Shown here in pieces: positions 27,393 through 38,791 of a DNA stretch of 64,000 bases. Below the pieces are notes generated by a model. The model did no database searches. It had not been told where the DNA came from and saw only the letters and a list, made by a program, of their open reading frames with translations. The first letter of the stretch is position 1; each line of letters begins with the position of its first letter. The stretch lies in the NCBI RefSeq assembly GCF_001423525.1, contig NZ_LMOI01000023.1:164295-228294 (forward strand), written 5' to 3'. A program made the translations under genes and the position numbers. This DNA comes from Arthrobacter sp. Leaf137. Its GTDB lineage: Bacteria > Actinomycetota > Actinomycetes > Actinomycetales > Micrococcaceae.

Positions 27393-30077
27393 TCAGCCCC
27401 GCATTGCCCGCCGTGCGCTGTCCGTGCGTTGGGCGGCGTTCCCGATCCGGACGTCGGCCGCCAGGATGGTTGCCCCGCTCGTCCCGCAGAGCACCGGGTT
27501 GAACTCCACCAAAGCGATTTCGGGGTGGTTGTCCTTCATCCAGGCCAGCCGGCCTGCCAGGTCCTCCAGGGCGGAAACGTCGACGGCGGGAAGGCCCTGG
27601 TAGCCAAAAAGCTTCCGCGCCGCCCGGGGCGCCCGGATGAAGTCGTGGACGTCCGCGGCGGACAGCGGCGGTACCCGGTGCGACCAGTCGTCCAGGAGGT
27701 TCACAGCATCGCCGGCCAGGCCGAAGGAGATGACCGGCCCCAGCAGCGGGTCCTCAATGGCCCGGAACGTGCACGCCTGGCCTACCGGTGCCATGGACTG
27801 CACCTCCAGGGCCGGGTCGCCGTAGAGGGCAAGGGCACGGCGCATCTGGAGCACATCCCGGCGCAGCGACTCGGCGTCCTGGATGTCCAGGCGGACGCCG
27901 CCCAGGTCGAGCCGGTGCCGCAGGGCGGGGTCAGTCGTCTTCACCGCCACCGGCCAGCCAAGAGCCTCGGCGGCTTCCACCGCTTCCTCAGGGGTGTCAA
28001 AGGCCGCAGACGGCAGTACGGAAATGCCGTAGTGCCCCAGCAGGGACGCGGCCGCTGCGGGGTCCAGCTGCTTGAGCTGCTCCCCCCTGACGTCGCGGAG
28101 CTGGACTTCGAGCTCGGCGCGGGCACGGGCGGGATCGCAGCCCGACGGTTCCACGAAGTGGCCGTGGTCCCGCGACACCCATTCCGAGTACCTCACCACG
28201 GCGGCGAGCGCTGCCACGGCCGCGCCGGGGTTGGAGAAGCACGGTACGGCCTTGTCCGCGGCCCCCACCATGCCTTCAACGTAGACGGAGTCGTCAAGGA
28301 TGCCGGTGAATGCCGCCACCACAGGCTTGCCGGCCTCGGCGGAGACGTCCGCCAGCGATTCCGCGATGCTGTCCACTGTGAGTCCGCGGGCCGGCAGGAG
28401 TGCTGCGACGGCGGCATGGACGTGCGCCGGGCGCAGCGCCTCGAGAAGCGCTGCGCGCAGGGCGGGCAAGGCCACCGAGCGGCCGGCATCGAGGTCTACC
28501 CCCGTCACCAGCTGCTCCACGCTGAGGCCGTGGTCTGCTGCACTGTCCGCCACTACCTTGCCCAGCGCCTGGGAGTTGCTGAGGATGGCCAGGCCGGGCC
28601 CGGCTGGCAGCGGCTGGCCCGCGACGACCTGGGCCACGTCCGCCAGCTGCTCGATGGTTTCGACGCGGATGACGCCGGACTGGCGCAGCATGGAGTCCAG
28701 CGCCCCGCCTGGCGCCTGGGTGGTGCGGACGGCGTGGCCCGGCGGCAGGCGCAGGCCCATGGTGTCGGATTTGGCTACGATCACCGGTTTGGTGCGGGCC
28801 AGGCGGCGGGCGATGCGGGAGAACTTGCGGGGGTTGCCGATCGATTCCAGGTAGAGGCCCACGGCGGAGGTGTCCGCATCGTCTTCCCAGTACTGCATGA
28901 TGTCGTTGCCGGATACGTCGGCGCGGTTCCCGGCCGAGAGGAACGTCGAGATGCCGAGGCGCCGGCGGCTGGACGCAGCGTACAGGGAGACGCCAATGGC
29001 TGCCGACTGGCTGAACAGCCCCAGCCCGCCACGGCGCGGCAGGGTGGGCGCCATGGAGGCGTTGAGACGGACCTCGGGGTGCGTGTTGATGATGCCCAGG
29101 GACGCCGGGCCGATGACCCGCATCCCGCTCGCGCGCGCCTGGCGCACAAGGTTCCGCTGCCGCTGGAGGCCGCGTTCGCCGTCGTCCGCGAAACCTGCCG
29201 AGGCGATCACCAGGCCTTTGACGCCGGCGGCGGCGCAGTCCTCCACCACGGAGGGAACCTCCTCGTACGGCACGGCGATCACAGCGAGCTGCACGGGCTC
29301 GGGTACTTCGGTCAGCCGCCCGTAGGACAGCATGCCGGCCAGTTCCAGCGCCTCGGGATTAATGGCGTAGACGGGCCCGGGAAAGCCGCCTTCCACGATG
29401 TGCTCCAGCAGTTGGTAGCCCACGGTCCCCCACTTGCGGCTGGCGCCGATGACGGCCACGGACGACGGCGTCAGCAGGTCCCGCACGCTCCTGGCCTCGG
29501 CGCGGTGCTCGCGGGATTCCATCACGGCCCGGGACTTTTCGGTGGGGTCGATGTTGAATTCGAGGCTGACGACGCCGTCGTCGAAGTGGCGTTTGACGTC
29601 ATAGCCGGCATCCGAGAAGACCATGAGCATTTTGCGGTTCTCGGGCAGCACCTCGGCGCTGAAGCGCTGGATCCCGTTTTCGTGGGCGGCGGCGGCGAGG
29701 TGTTCGAGCAGGATGGAGCCGATTCCGCGGCCCTGGTGCGCGTCGGCGATGTTGAAGGCAACCTCGGCCTCGGTGGGATCATCCAGCCGGTCGTAGCGGC
29801 CGATCCCGATGATTTCCCCGCGCATGGTGATGACGAACGCCACCCGGTCCTTGTAGTCCACTTCGGTGAACCGCTTGAGCTCCTTGGCTGACAGCCGTGC
29901 CTTGAAGGCGAAGAAGCGCATGTAAATTGAATTCTGCGACTGTCCGGTATGGAAGGTCTGGATGGCCTCCGCATCGGACGGATGGATGGGCCGCAAATGG
30001 GCTGTCCCGCCGTCGCGCAGGACGACATCGGCTTCCCAATGTTCCGGATATTCGCCGTCCCCGGGCTGATCCACCAT
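27393..30077 (-). CDS. Pat-type protein acetyltransferase: GNAT domain fused to ADP-forming acyl-CoA synthetase-like domains
   Basis: 894 residues. An N-terminal GNAT domain (about 20-185, with the acetyl-CoA loop HQGRGIGSILLEHL) is followed by a CoA-binding Rossmann domain (VAVIGASRKWGTVGYQLLEH near 205), a succinyl-CoA-ligase-like domain and an ATP-grasp domain (about 660-890). In Salmonella Pat the GNAT is last; the GNAT-first order matches Streptomyces PatA-like enzymes that acetylate acetyl-CoA synthetase and other proteins on lysine. The active-site His of ADP-forming synthetases is not evident, so the large part is probably regulatory. A -10 hexamer six bases before the ATG suggests a leaderless mRNA. 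It is divergent from parC. Confidence 0.87.
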   Translation of the reverse strand: MVDQPGDGEYPEHWEADVVLRDGGTAHLRPIHPSDAEAIQTFHTGQSQNSIYMRFFAFKARLSAKELKRFTEVDYKDRVAFVITMRGEIIGIGRYDRLDDPTEAEVAFNIADAHQGRGIGSILLEHLAAAAHENGIQRFSAEVLPENRKMLMVFSDAGYDVKRHFDDGVVSLEFNIDPTEKSRAVMESREHRAEARSVRDLLTPSSVAVIGASRKWGTVGYQLLEHIVEGGFPGPVYAINPEALELAGMLSYGRLTEVPEPVQLAVIAVPYEEVPSVVEDCAAAGVKGLVIASAGFADDGERGLQRQRNLVRQARASGMRVIGPASLGIINTHPEVRLNASMAPTLPRRGGLGLFSQSAAIGVSLYAASSRRRLGISTFLSAGNRADVSGNDIMQYWEDDADTSAVGLYLESIGNPRKFSRIARRLARTKPVIVAKSDTMGLRLPPGHAVRTTQAPGGALDSMLRQSGVIRVETIEQLADVAQVVAGQPLPAGPGLAILSNSQALGKVVADSAADHGLSVEQLVTGVDLDAGRSVALPALRAALLEALRPAHVHAAVAALLPARGLTVDSIAESLADVSAEAGKPVVAAFTGILDDSVYVEGMVGAADKAVPCFSNPGAAVAALAAVVRYSEWVSRDHGHFVEPSGCDPARARAELEVQLRDVRGEQLKQLDPAAAASLLGHYGISVLPSAAFDTPEEAVEAAEALGWPVAVKTTDPALRHRLDLGGVRLDIQDAESLRRDVLQMRRALALYGDPALEVQSMAPVGQACTFRAIEDPLLGPVISFGLAGDAVNLLDDWSHRVPPLSAADVHDFIRAPRAARKLFGYQGLPAVDVSALEDLAGRLAWMKDNHPEIALVEFNPVLCGTSGATILAADVRIGNAAQRTDSARRAMRG

Positions 30078-30089
30078 AGGCTTAGCCTA
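30077..30089 (-). promoter_or_regulatory. -10 element and 13-base palindrome of the pat gene
   Basis: The palindrome TAGGCTTAGCCTA (6-1-6) overlaps the first base of the start codon. Its left arm read on the minus strand gives the -10 TAGGCT (30084-30089), six bases before the ATG. Confidence 0.4.
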
Positions 30090-30158
30090 GCCAAAAACTG
30101 CCGCAGCGCAGCAGCACCCTGCCCGGCAACCCCAGTAACCGAAGGATTCACCACCCCC

Positions 30159-32666
<2,508 letters not shown>

Positions 32667-32695
32667 TCCGCCCCGCCCGCCACCGCTGCGCCGGA

Positions 32696-33496
32696 TCAGT
32701 TTTCCCTGCTCCAGTTGTACGGCGTGGTGGTGGAGACCTTGACCAGACCATACCGCTCAAGAATGGGGCGCGAGTATTCGGTGGAGTCGCTGTGGATCAG
32801 GGTCTTGCCGAGCCGCAGGGCGGACCGGGCACGCTGTGCGGTGAGGGCCCGGTAAATGCCCTGCCCGCGCCACGGCGCCAGGGTGGCCCCGCCCCAGATG
32901 CCGGCGAAGTCCGTCCCCGCCACCGGTTCAAGGCGCCCGGCACTGACGACGCAGCCCTCGTGGCCTGCTGCCCACAGCTCGGTTCCACCACCGGCGGACA
33001 ACCGCCGCAGAAGGTCTTCGGCCCGCGCTTCCGAGATGCTGTCCCCGAAAGCGACATCCTGCATGGCGCTCACGGCGCGGACATCCGCTGGCCCGGTGAC
33101 CTGTCGAAGCCACACTCCGGGTGGCAGGGGAACGTCCGCCACCAGGGCGGCAGCGGCGCCAATCATGATCGATTCGGCGTCGGCGGGCACGAAACCGTGG
33201 GCCAGCAGTGCCCCGTGCAGGCCCGGCGCGGCATCGTGCCCGCGGGTTTTCCACTCCACGGACTGGACCGCCGGGTCCGCGCGGAAGTGCGCCACGGCCT
33301 AGTCCACCCATTCCGCGACAGTGGCCGCGGACGCCCCGCCAAGGCCGGCGTAGGTGACGAATCCGCGGCCGCCGTCGAACGTGGCGAGCCGCAGCGGGCC
33401 GAGCGGGAGCACTGACCTGGCGCCGGCCACTTCGGGGGCGAGGCGCAGTTGGGAATCGTAGGCCGCGAGGAACCGTGCAGCGTCCGGGTGCTTCAT
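32696..33496 (-). pseudogene. GNAT acetyltransferase with an in-frame amber stop
   Basis: Reading from ATG 33496 (GGAAAG seven bases upstream), the first 65 codons encode the N-terminal part seen in a family of GNAT proteins (FLAAYDSQLRLAPEVAGA, GPLRLATFDGGRGFVTYAGL). A TAG at 33299-33301 then interrupts, and the same frame continues with AHFRADPAVQSVEWKTRGHD and the acetyl-CoA loop APWRGQGIYRAL through to 32696. One base change therefore splits a protein of about 266 residues. Re-initiation at the GTG two codons after the stop (33295) could make a 199-residue GNAT, so some activity may remain. Confidence 0.8.
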
Positions 33497-33648
33497 TGCG
33501 TGTACTTTCCGATGGGTCGATGGGCCCGGACCAGCCATCAGATGCTGAGCCTGCCGGCCTCTTGAGCTGCACGTGCCGCATCCGGGTCCCGGGGCGCGGG
33601 TTCCCGTGGCGCGGGCGCCGCGAACGGCCAATGTAACAGCTCTCCGCT

Positions 33649-33654
33649 TAGACT
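33649..33654 (+). promoter_or_regulatory. -10 element of the DinB gene (leaderless arrangement)
   Basis: TAGACT followed by six bases (GCTCCC) and the ATG at 33661; no ribosome site is present. Confidence 0.45.
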
Positions 33655-33660
33655 GCTCCC

Positions 33661-34179
33661 ATGCCTATCGTGCCTGATGAGAAGGACTGGACCTGGGTCC
33701 TGGACCGCCCCTGCCCCGAGTGCTCGTTCGACCCCTCCACCACCACACCGGCAACGGTCCCCGGCACCATCGAAAACATGCTGCCCCGGTGGCGGGCCGT
33801 CCTGCGCCGGCCGGAGGTCGCCGAGCGCCCCGATGACAACACCTGGTCCGCGCTGGAGTACGCCTGCCACGTGCGCGATGTGTTCAGCCTGTTCGACCAG
33901 CGCCTGAACCTGATGCTGGACTCCGACGACGCAAAGTTTGAGAACTGGGACCAGGACCTGACCGCCATCGAGAAGGACTATGCCAACGCCGATCCGGCAG
34001 TGGTGAACACCGAGCTGGCCGCCGAAGGCCAGCAGGTGGCGGAGTCCTTCGCCGGGGTCCGCGAATCCGAATGGGACCGCAAGGGACTTCGCAGCAACGG
34101 TTCCGAGTTCACGGTCCTGACGCTCGCGCGCTACTTCCTGCACGACGTCATCCACCACCTGCACGACGTCGACGGATAG
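33661..34179 (+). CDS. DinB-family protein
   Basis: 172 residues, four-helix bundle of the DinB/maleylpyruvate-isomerase-like superfamily, whose members use a metal held by three His residues. The first conserved His is in WSALEYACHVRDV near residue 75, and the last pair in the C-terminal ARYFLHDVIHHLHDV. An N-terminal CPECSF pair of Cys may bind a metal too. The actual reaction is unknown; mycothiol-dependent enzymes belong to this superfamily, so a mycothiol link is possible but unproven. Single gene, convergent with cydDC, predicted leaderless. Confidence 0.83.
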   Translation: MPIVPDEKDWTWVLDRPCPECSFDPSTTTPATVPGTIENMLPRWRAVLRRPEVAERPDDNTWSALEYACHVRDVFSLFDQRLNLMLDSDDAKFENWDQDLTAIEKDYANADPAVVNTELAAEGQQVAESFAGVRESEWDRKGLRSNGSEFTVLTLARYFLHDVIHHLHDVDG

Positions 34180-34206
34180 TTCCGCCGGCTCCCGGCCGCG
34201 CCGGCG

Positions 34207-37200
34207 TCAGGCCCGCAGCCCCGCGGCTGCCCGGCCAGGCTCCCGGCGTTCCCCAGTCGGCGCAAGCGCCAAGCGAACGTCTCCGGCCTGGATTTCGGCG
34301 GCGTGGTGGGTTACCAGCACCACGGTCCGGTCCCGCAGTCCGGCCCTCAAGTCGTGCAGCATGGCCCTGGCTGATTCGGCATCCAGGTGCGCGGTGGGTT
34401 CGTCCAGCAGGATCACCTCGGCACCGGTCATCAGGGTGCGGGCCACGGCGAGGCGCTGGCGTTCGCCGCCGCTGAGGAAAGCGCCACCGGGACCGATCCG
34501 CGTGTCCAGTCCCGCGGGCAGCCGGTCCATCAGGCCGGTGAGGCCGACGGCGGCAATCACCGCTGCCATGTCCCGTTCGGTCGCGCCCTCCCCCGATTTG
34601 TCCTGTCCAGGAGTGCCCTGTCCCCGGCTGTCCGGACCCGCAGCGGCGCGCCCCAGCAGGAGGTTACCGCGGATGGTCGAGTCGAAGAGGTGGGCCTCCT
34701 GCGGGCACCACGCCACCCCGCCGGAGACCCGGGCACTTCCTGCGGCCGGCGGCAGGAATCCCAGCAGGACCGAGAGCAGCGTTGACTTCCCGGAACCGGA
34801 CGGGCCTGTGACCGCCAGCCAATGCCCGGGCCCCGCAAGCACATTGAGACCGGTAAAGACCGGTTCGCCGCCAGGCCACGCCGCCGCGAGGTCCGCCAGC
34901 TCCAGCCCGGGACGGCCGCCGTCACGCGCCGGCACTGGCTGCAGCCCGTCTGCGGTGCCGCCGTCGTCGTCCTGAACGCCGGACGCGTCCAGCGCCCCGG
35001 ACGAAGCGACGCGCTGCAGGACCGCGCGCAGGGCCGGGAACTGGCGCACCGCCGTCGTCATCGCCGAGTAGGGTTCCACCAGGGCCAGCAGCAGCAGGAC
35101 CACGACGGCGGCCGTGGCCGGCCCGATCCGTCCGTCCAGGACGGCGGGGGCTGCCAGCCACGCGCTGGCGAGCGCTGCGGCACCGCAGGCGGCAGCGGTG
35201 ACCGCCTGGCCCAGGCCTTCTGCCCAGGCCGAACGCTGGGAGGCGTGGGTGGCACTGCGGTCTTCGCCGCGGAGTCCGTCCAGCACCCGCGGCGCCACAC
35301 CGTTGGCGGACAGCTCCGCCCGGGCATCCAGCGCAGCCGAGATGCGGCGAAGCACGCCGGAGCGCAGCACCTGCTCTGCCGTCGCCGACTTCCGGTCGCC
35401 CCAGAGCGCAAGCGCGGGCGCCAGCACCAGGCTGGCAGCGGAGGCGGCTAGTACCGCAGGCAGTGCCGGCGGGACCACCAGCCAGGTGGTTCCCACCGCC
35501 AAAACGGCGACCGCCACGGCCGTGACGGGGGGCAGCACCACCCGGGGCAGGAGGTCCCGGACTGTGTCGACGTCGTCGATCACGGTGCCCAGCACGTTCC
35601 CGCCCTGGAGGAGGCGGCGGAGGGCCAGGGCCCGGCGGCTCAGTGACGCCCACAGCCTTCCCCTGAGCCTGGTCAGCGCGGCGAACACGGCATCGTGCAG
35701 CAGCAGCCGTTCCCAGTACCGGAGTACCGCCCTGCCGATGCCGAAGAGGCGCACGCCAACAATGGCGGTCAGCAGGTAGAGGATGGGTGGCTGCTCGCTG
35801 GCGCGGATGATCAGCCAGCCGGACAACCCGGACAACGCAACCGCGAAGACCGCTGCGAAGGTGCCCACGATGGCGGCCGCGGCGAACCGTCCCCGTACCG
35901 GTGCCAGCAGCTGAGCCAGCAGTCCCATGACGCTTCCGCCGGAACGGCCCGCGGTTCCGGCCTTGGCGTCGTCAGCGCGCGGGGACGCGGCGGGCGGTTT
36001 GGTGGCGGGCCGGTTGGCCGCGGGCGGCGCCGCTGAAGCCGCCGCGGGAAGGCCTGTTGCTCCGGCGGGAGAAACCCGTGCCGGCACGGTGTCCGTGTCC
36101 GGCTGGTGCGTAGATTCCGGCGCCGTGGCAGCGACCGGCACCAGCACGTCGGCGAGGCTGCGGGTCCGCTCTTCATGGGCCACCAGGATCACGGTGACCT
36201 GCCCGCGCAGCCCGTGGATGGCGTCTTCCACGGCCCGCGCTGAATCGCTGTCCAGGTGCGCGGTGGGCTCATCGAGCAGGAGCACTGTTGCTCCGGCGTC
36301 GATCCTCGCCAGCCCGCGTGCCAGCGCAACGCGCCGCAGCTCGCCGGGGCTCAGCTCCGCAGGGTGATTCGCGGCCAGGTGGCCGGCGCCCGCCCGGGTG
36401 AGGCAGGCGCGGGCGGTTTCCTCAGCCAGCGCACCGTCCCGGGCGTTGCGGGGGTTGGCACCGAGGTAGAGCATCACTTCGTCCAGCACCCTGTCGGCCA
36501 CCAGCACGGGATGCTGCGGCACCCAGGCCACCGCGTTCCGGTCCAACCCGGCCACGGTCCCGGTAACGGATGCCCCTGCCCCATCCCCGATGGTGCCGGC
36601 CAGGACGCCCAGTACCGTGCTCTTGCCGGCACCGCTGGGACCGTCCAAGGCGGTGATCCGGCTCTGCGGCGCCTCAAACGTCAAGGGTCCGACGGCGGCG
36701 CGGGACCTTCCGCGGTAGGTCACGGTGAGGCCGGTGACGGTGAGCGGTGCTCCTGGCCTTCCCGCCGGCACGGCAGGCAGCGGCTTCGCCTCGGGTGCGT
36801 CCGTGACCGCGGTGACGCCGGCCAGGGCTACCCGGCCGTCGTCGCTGGCGTGGTGCGCCGTGCCCAGCTCACGAAGCGGCAGGTAGCAGTCCGGCGCGAG
36901 GATCAGGGCCAGCAGCCCGGCTTCGAGTGGCATGTCGCCGTGCACCAGGCGCACGCCGATGAACACGGCAACCACGGCCACGGAGATAGTGGCAATGAGT
37001 TCCAGCGCCAGGGCGGAGAGGAACGCGGTCCGCAGGGTCCCCATGGTGCGCGAGCGGTATTCCTCGGAGATCTCCTCGAGGGCTTTGCGCTGGGCCGTGG
37101 CCCGGCCCAGGCCCACCAGGACGGGCAGTCCCTTGGCGAGTTCCAGCATGTGTGCCGAAAGCCTGGCCAGCGACGCCTGTGCCTCGCGCACGTTGTCTTC

Positions 37201-37722
37201 CGTGTAGCGGCCGATCAGCACCATGAACAGCGGGACCAGGGGCACGGTCAGGACGATCACCAGCGCGCTGACCCAGTCCGCGAAAAGGATCCTCGCACCG
37301 AGCAGCAGCGGCACGGCGGCGCAGTTCACGAGCGCCGGCAGGAACTGGGTGTAGTAGCTGTCCAGCGCGTCCAGGCCGCGGGTGGCCAGCACGGCGAGGC
37401 CACCGTCCGCCGGACCGGTTTCGCGTACCCCGTTGCGCAGCGTCCGCTCCAGGAGCCCGGCCCGCAGTTCCTCCTTGATGCCAAGCGCGGCGCGGCGGGC
37501 GGCCACGGCCTGCCCCCATACGGTGATGGACCGCAGGACGACGCCGGCCATACCCAGCGTGATCTGGTCCGGATGTACGGCTTCCCCGGCCGCCAGTCCT
37601 GCAAGAGCGGCCGCCACCGCCTGGCCCATCAGCACGAGCGAGAGTGCCTTCAGCGCTGCGAGCAGGCCAAGCCAGTAGACAGCGGAGCGGGTGGCGGGTC
37701 CCGGCGGGAGCATGGGCCGCAC
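34207..37722 (-). CDS. cydDC: Fused CydD-CydC thiol reductant ABC exporter
   Basis: Inner-membrane ABC exporter needed to assemble cytochrome bd; CydD and CydC, usually two proteins, are joined here in about 1171 residues. The CydD half (about 1-520) has a membrane domain, Walker A GPSGAGKST, a degenerate signature LSPGELRR, Walker B VLLLDEP and an H-loop His. An Ala/Pro-rich linker of about 70 residues leads to the CydC half with its own membrane domain, GPSGSGKST, LSGGERQR and VILLDEP. GTG 37722 has AAGGG five bases upstream, inside the end of cydB; ATG 37713 is an alternative. It is the last gene of cydA-cydB-cydDC. Confidence 0.9.
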   Translation of the reverse strand: MRPMLPPGPATRSAVYWLGLLAALKALSLVLMGQAVAAALAGLAAGEAVHPDQITLGMAGVVLRSITVWGQAVAARRAALGIKEELRAGLLERTLRNGVRETGPADGGLAVLATRGLDALDSYYTQFLPALVNCAAVPLLLGARILFADWVSALVIVLTVPLVPLFMVLIGRYTEDNVREAQASLARLSAHMLELAKGLPVLVGLGRATAQRKALEEISEEYRSRTMGTLRTAFLSALALELIATISVAVVAVFIGVRLVHGDMPLEAGLLALILAPDCYLPLRELGTAHHASDDGRVALAGVTAVTDAPEAKPLPAVPAGRPGAPLTVTGLTVTYRGRSRAAVGPLTFEAPQSRITALDGPSGAGKSTVLGVLAGTIGDGAGASVTGTVAGLDRNAVAWVPQHPVLVADRVLDEVMLYLGANPRNARDGALAEETARACLTRAGAGHLAANHPAELSPGELRRVALARGLARIDAGATVLLLDEPTAHLDSDSARAVEDAIHGLRGQVTVILVAHEERTRSLADVLVPVAATAPESTHQPDTDTVPARVSPAGATGLPAAASAAPPAANRPATKPPAASPRADDAKAGTAGRSGGSVMGLLAQLLAPVRGRFAAAAIVGTFAAVFAVALSGLSGWLIIRASEQPPILYLLTAIVGVRLFGIGRAVLRYWERLLLHDAVFAALTRLRGRLWASLSRRALALRRLLQGGNVLGTVIDDVDTVRDLLPRVVLPPVTAVAVAVLAVGTTWLVVPPALPAVLAASAASLVLAPALALWGDRKSATAEQVLRSGVLRRISAALDARAELSANGVAPRVLDGLRGEDRSATHASQRSAWAEGLGQAVTAAACGAAALASAWLAAPAVLDGRIGPATAAVVVLLLLALVEPYSAMTTAVRQFPALRAVLQRVASSGALDASGVQDDDGGTADGLQPVPARDGGRPGLELADLAAAWPGGEPVFTGLNVLAGPGHWLAVTGPSGSGKSTLLSVLLGFLPPAAGSARVSGGVAWCPQEAHLFDSTIRGNLLLGRAAAGPDSRGQGTPGQDKSGEGATERDMAAVIAAVGLTGLMDRLPAGLDTRIGPGGAFLSGGERQRLAVARTLMTGAEVILLDEPTAHLDAESARAMLHDLRAGLRDRTVVLVTHHAAEIQAGDVRLALAPTGERREPGRAAAGLRA

Positions 37723-37723
37723 G

Positions 37724-38773
37724 TCAGCCCTTGGTGGTGAACGCCTTGACGGCGATGGCAGGCAGGAAGCTGTGGGCCTCCGGAATGGAATCGGTGCTGA
37801 CCCTTCGGCGGAACACCCAGTAGGTCCATGCCTGGTAGGCAATCACGAGCGGAAGTCCGAACGCGGCCACGATGGTCATGAGCCCCAGGGTGTAATCCGA
37901 GGACGAGGCGTTGGAGATGGTCAGGTCAAAGGCGGTGTCCAGGGTGGAGGGCAGCACCACGGGGAACACGGCGCCGAAGATGGAGGCCGTGCCGAGCACC
38001 AGGAAAGCGCCGAGCGCCAGGAACGCCCTGCCTTCGGCGCCGGCGCGGGCCAATACCCAGGCGGTGGCGGCGGCGGCCACCGCGAGCACCACGAGGGCCC
38101 AGGTCCAGGGTTTGCCGTCCAGGAACTGGATGCTGAGCGCCCAGGCCGCGATGGGAAGGATCAGCACCGGAAGCAGGCGCACGAACCAGGCGCGGGCACG
38201 GTGCCGCACCTCGCCGTCGGTCTTCAGTGCAAGGAAGGCCAGCGCGTGGACCAGCGAGAAGCCCACCACGGCCACGCCGCCCAGTACGGCGTAGCCGCTG
38301 AACCAGGCAAAGGGGCCGCCTTCGCGGTCGCCGTTGGCATTCAGGGGCAGGCCGGTGGTGGTCAGGGCCAGCGCGGCTCCAACCCCGAAGGCGGCGAAAA
38401 AGGATCCCAGGGCAATGGCCCAGTCCCACCGGGCACGCCAGCGGTCCGTATCCACTTTGCCGCGGTACTCGAAGGCTACGGCGCGGAAGATCAGCGCAAC
38501 GAGGACCACCAGGAGGGGCAGGTAGAGGGCCGAGAACAGGGAGGCGTACCAGAGTGGGAACGCCGCAAACGTGGCACCGCCGGCGGTCAGCAGCCAGACC
38601 TCGTTGCCGTCCCAGACTGGGCCGACCGTGTTCAGCAGGACCCGGCGTTCGGTGTTGTTCCGCGCGAAGATCTTCATCAGCATCCCCACGCCGAGGTCAA
38701 AGCCCTCAAGGAAGAGGTAGCCGGTCCACAGCACCGCAATGGCGATGAACCAAATGGTGGGCAGCAGTTCCAT
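37724..38773 (-). CDS. cydB: Cytochrome bd ubiquinol/menaquinol oxidase subunit II
   Basis: Subunit II of the bd-type terminal oxidase, which reduces oxygen with quinol electrons and has high oxygen affinity. 349 residues with about nine membrane helices; the N-terminus PTIWFIAIAVLWTGYLFLEGFDLGVGML is diagnostic, and GNEVWLLTAGGATFAAFP follows. It lies 18 bases after cydA and touches cydDC, all on the minus strand, so the oxidase and its assembly exporter are made from one mRNA. Confidence 0.96.
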   Translation of the reverse strand: MELLPTIWFIAIAVLWTGYLFLEGFDLGVGMLMKIFARNNTERRVLLNTVGPVWDGNEVWLLTAGGATFAAFPLWYASLFSALYLPLLVVLVALIFRAVAFEYRGKVDTDRWRARWDWAIALGSFFAAFGVGAALALTTTGLPLNANGDREGGPFAWFSGYAVLGGVAVVGFSLVHALAFLALKTDGEVRHRARAWFVRLLPVLILPIAAWALSIQFLDGKPWTWALVVLAVAAAATAWVLARAGAEGRAFLALGAFLVLGTASIFGAVFPVVLPSTLDTAFDLTISNASSSDYTLGLMTIVAAFGLPLVIAYQAWTYWVFRRRVSTDSIPEAHSFLPAIAVKAFTTKG

Positions 38774-38791
38774 TGTCGAATTCCTCTGCTC

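Noticed and set aside
27357..29891. Long open frame of 844 codons on the plus strand opposite the pat gene
   Set aside because: Shadow of a high-GC gene: the minus-strand frame has clear GNAT, CoA-binding and ATP-grasp motifs, the plus-strand one shows no domain.
33299..33496. A separate small gene for the N-terminal part of the GNAT protein
   Set aside because: It is in the same frame as the following GNAT domain and matches the family N-terminus, so the TAG is an interruption.
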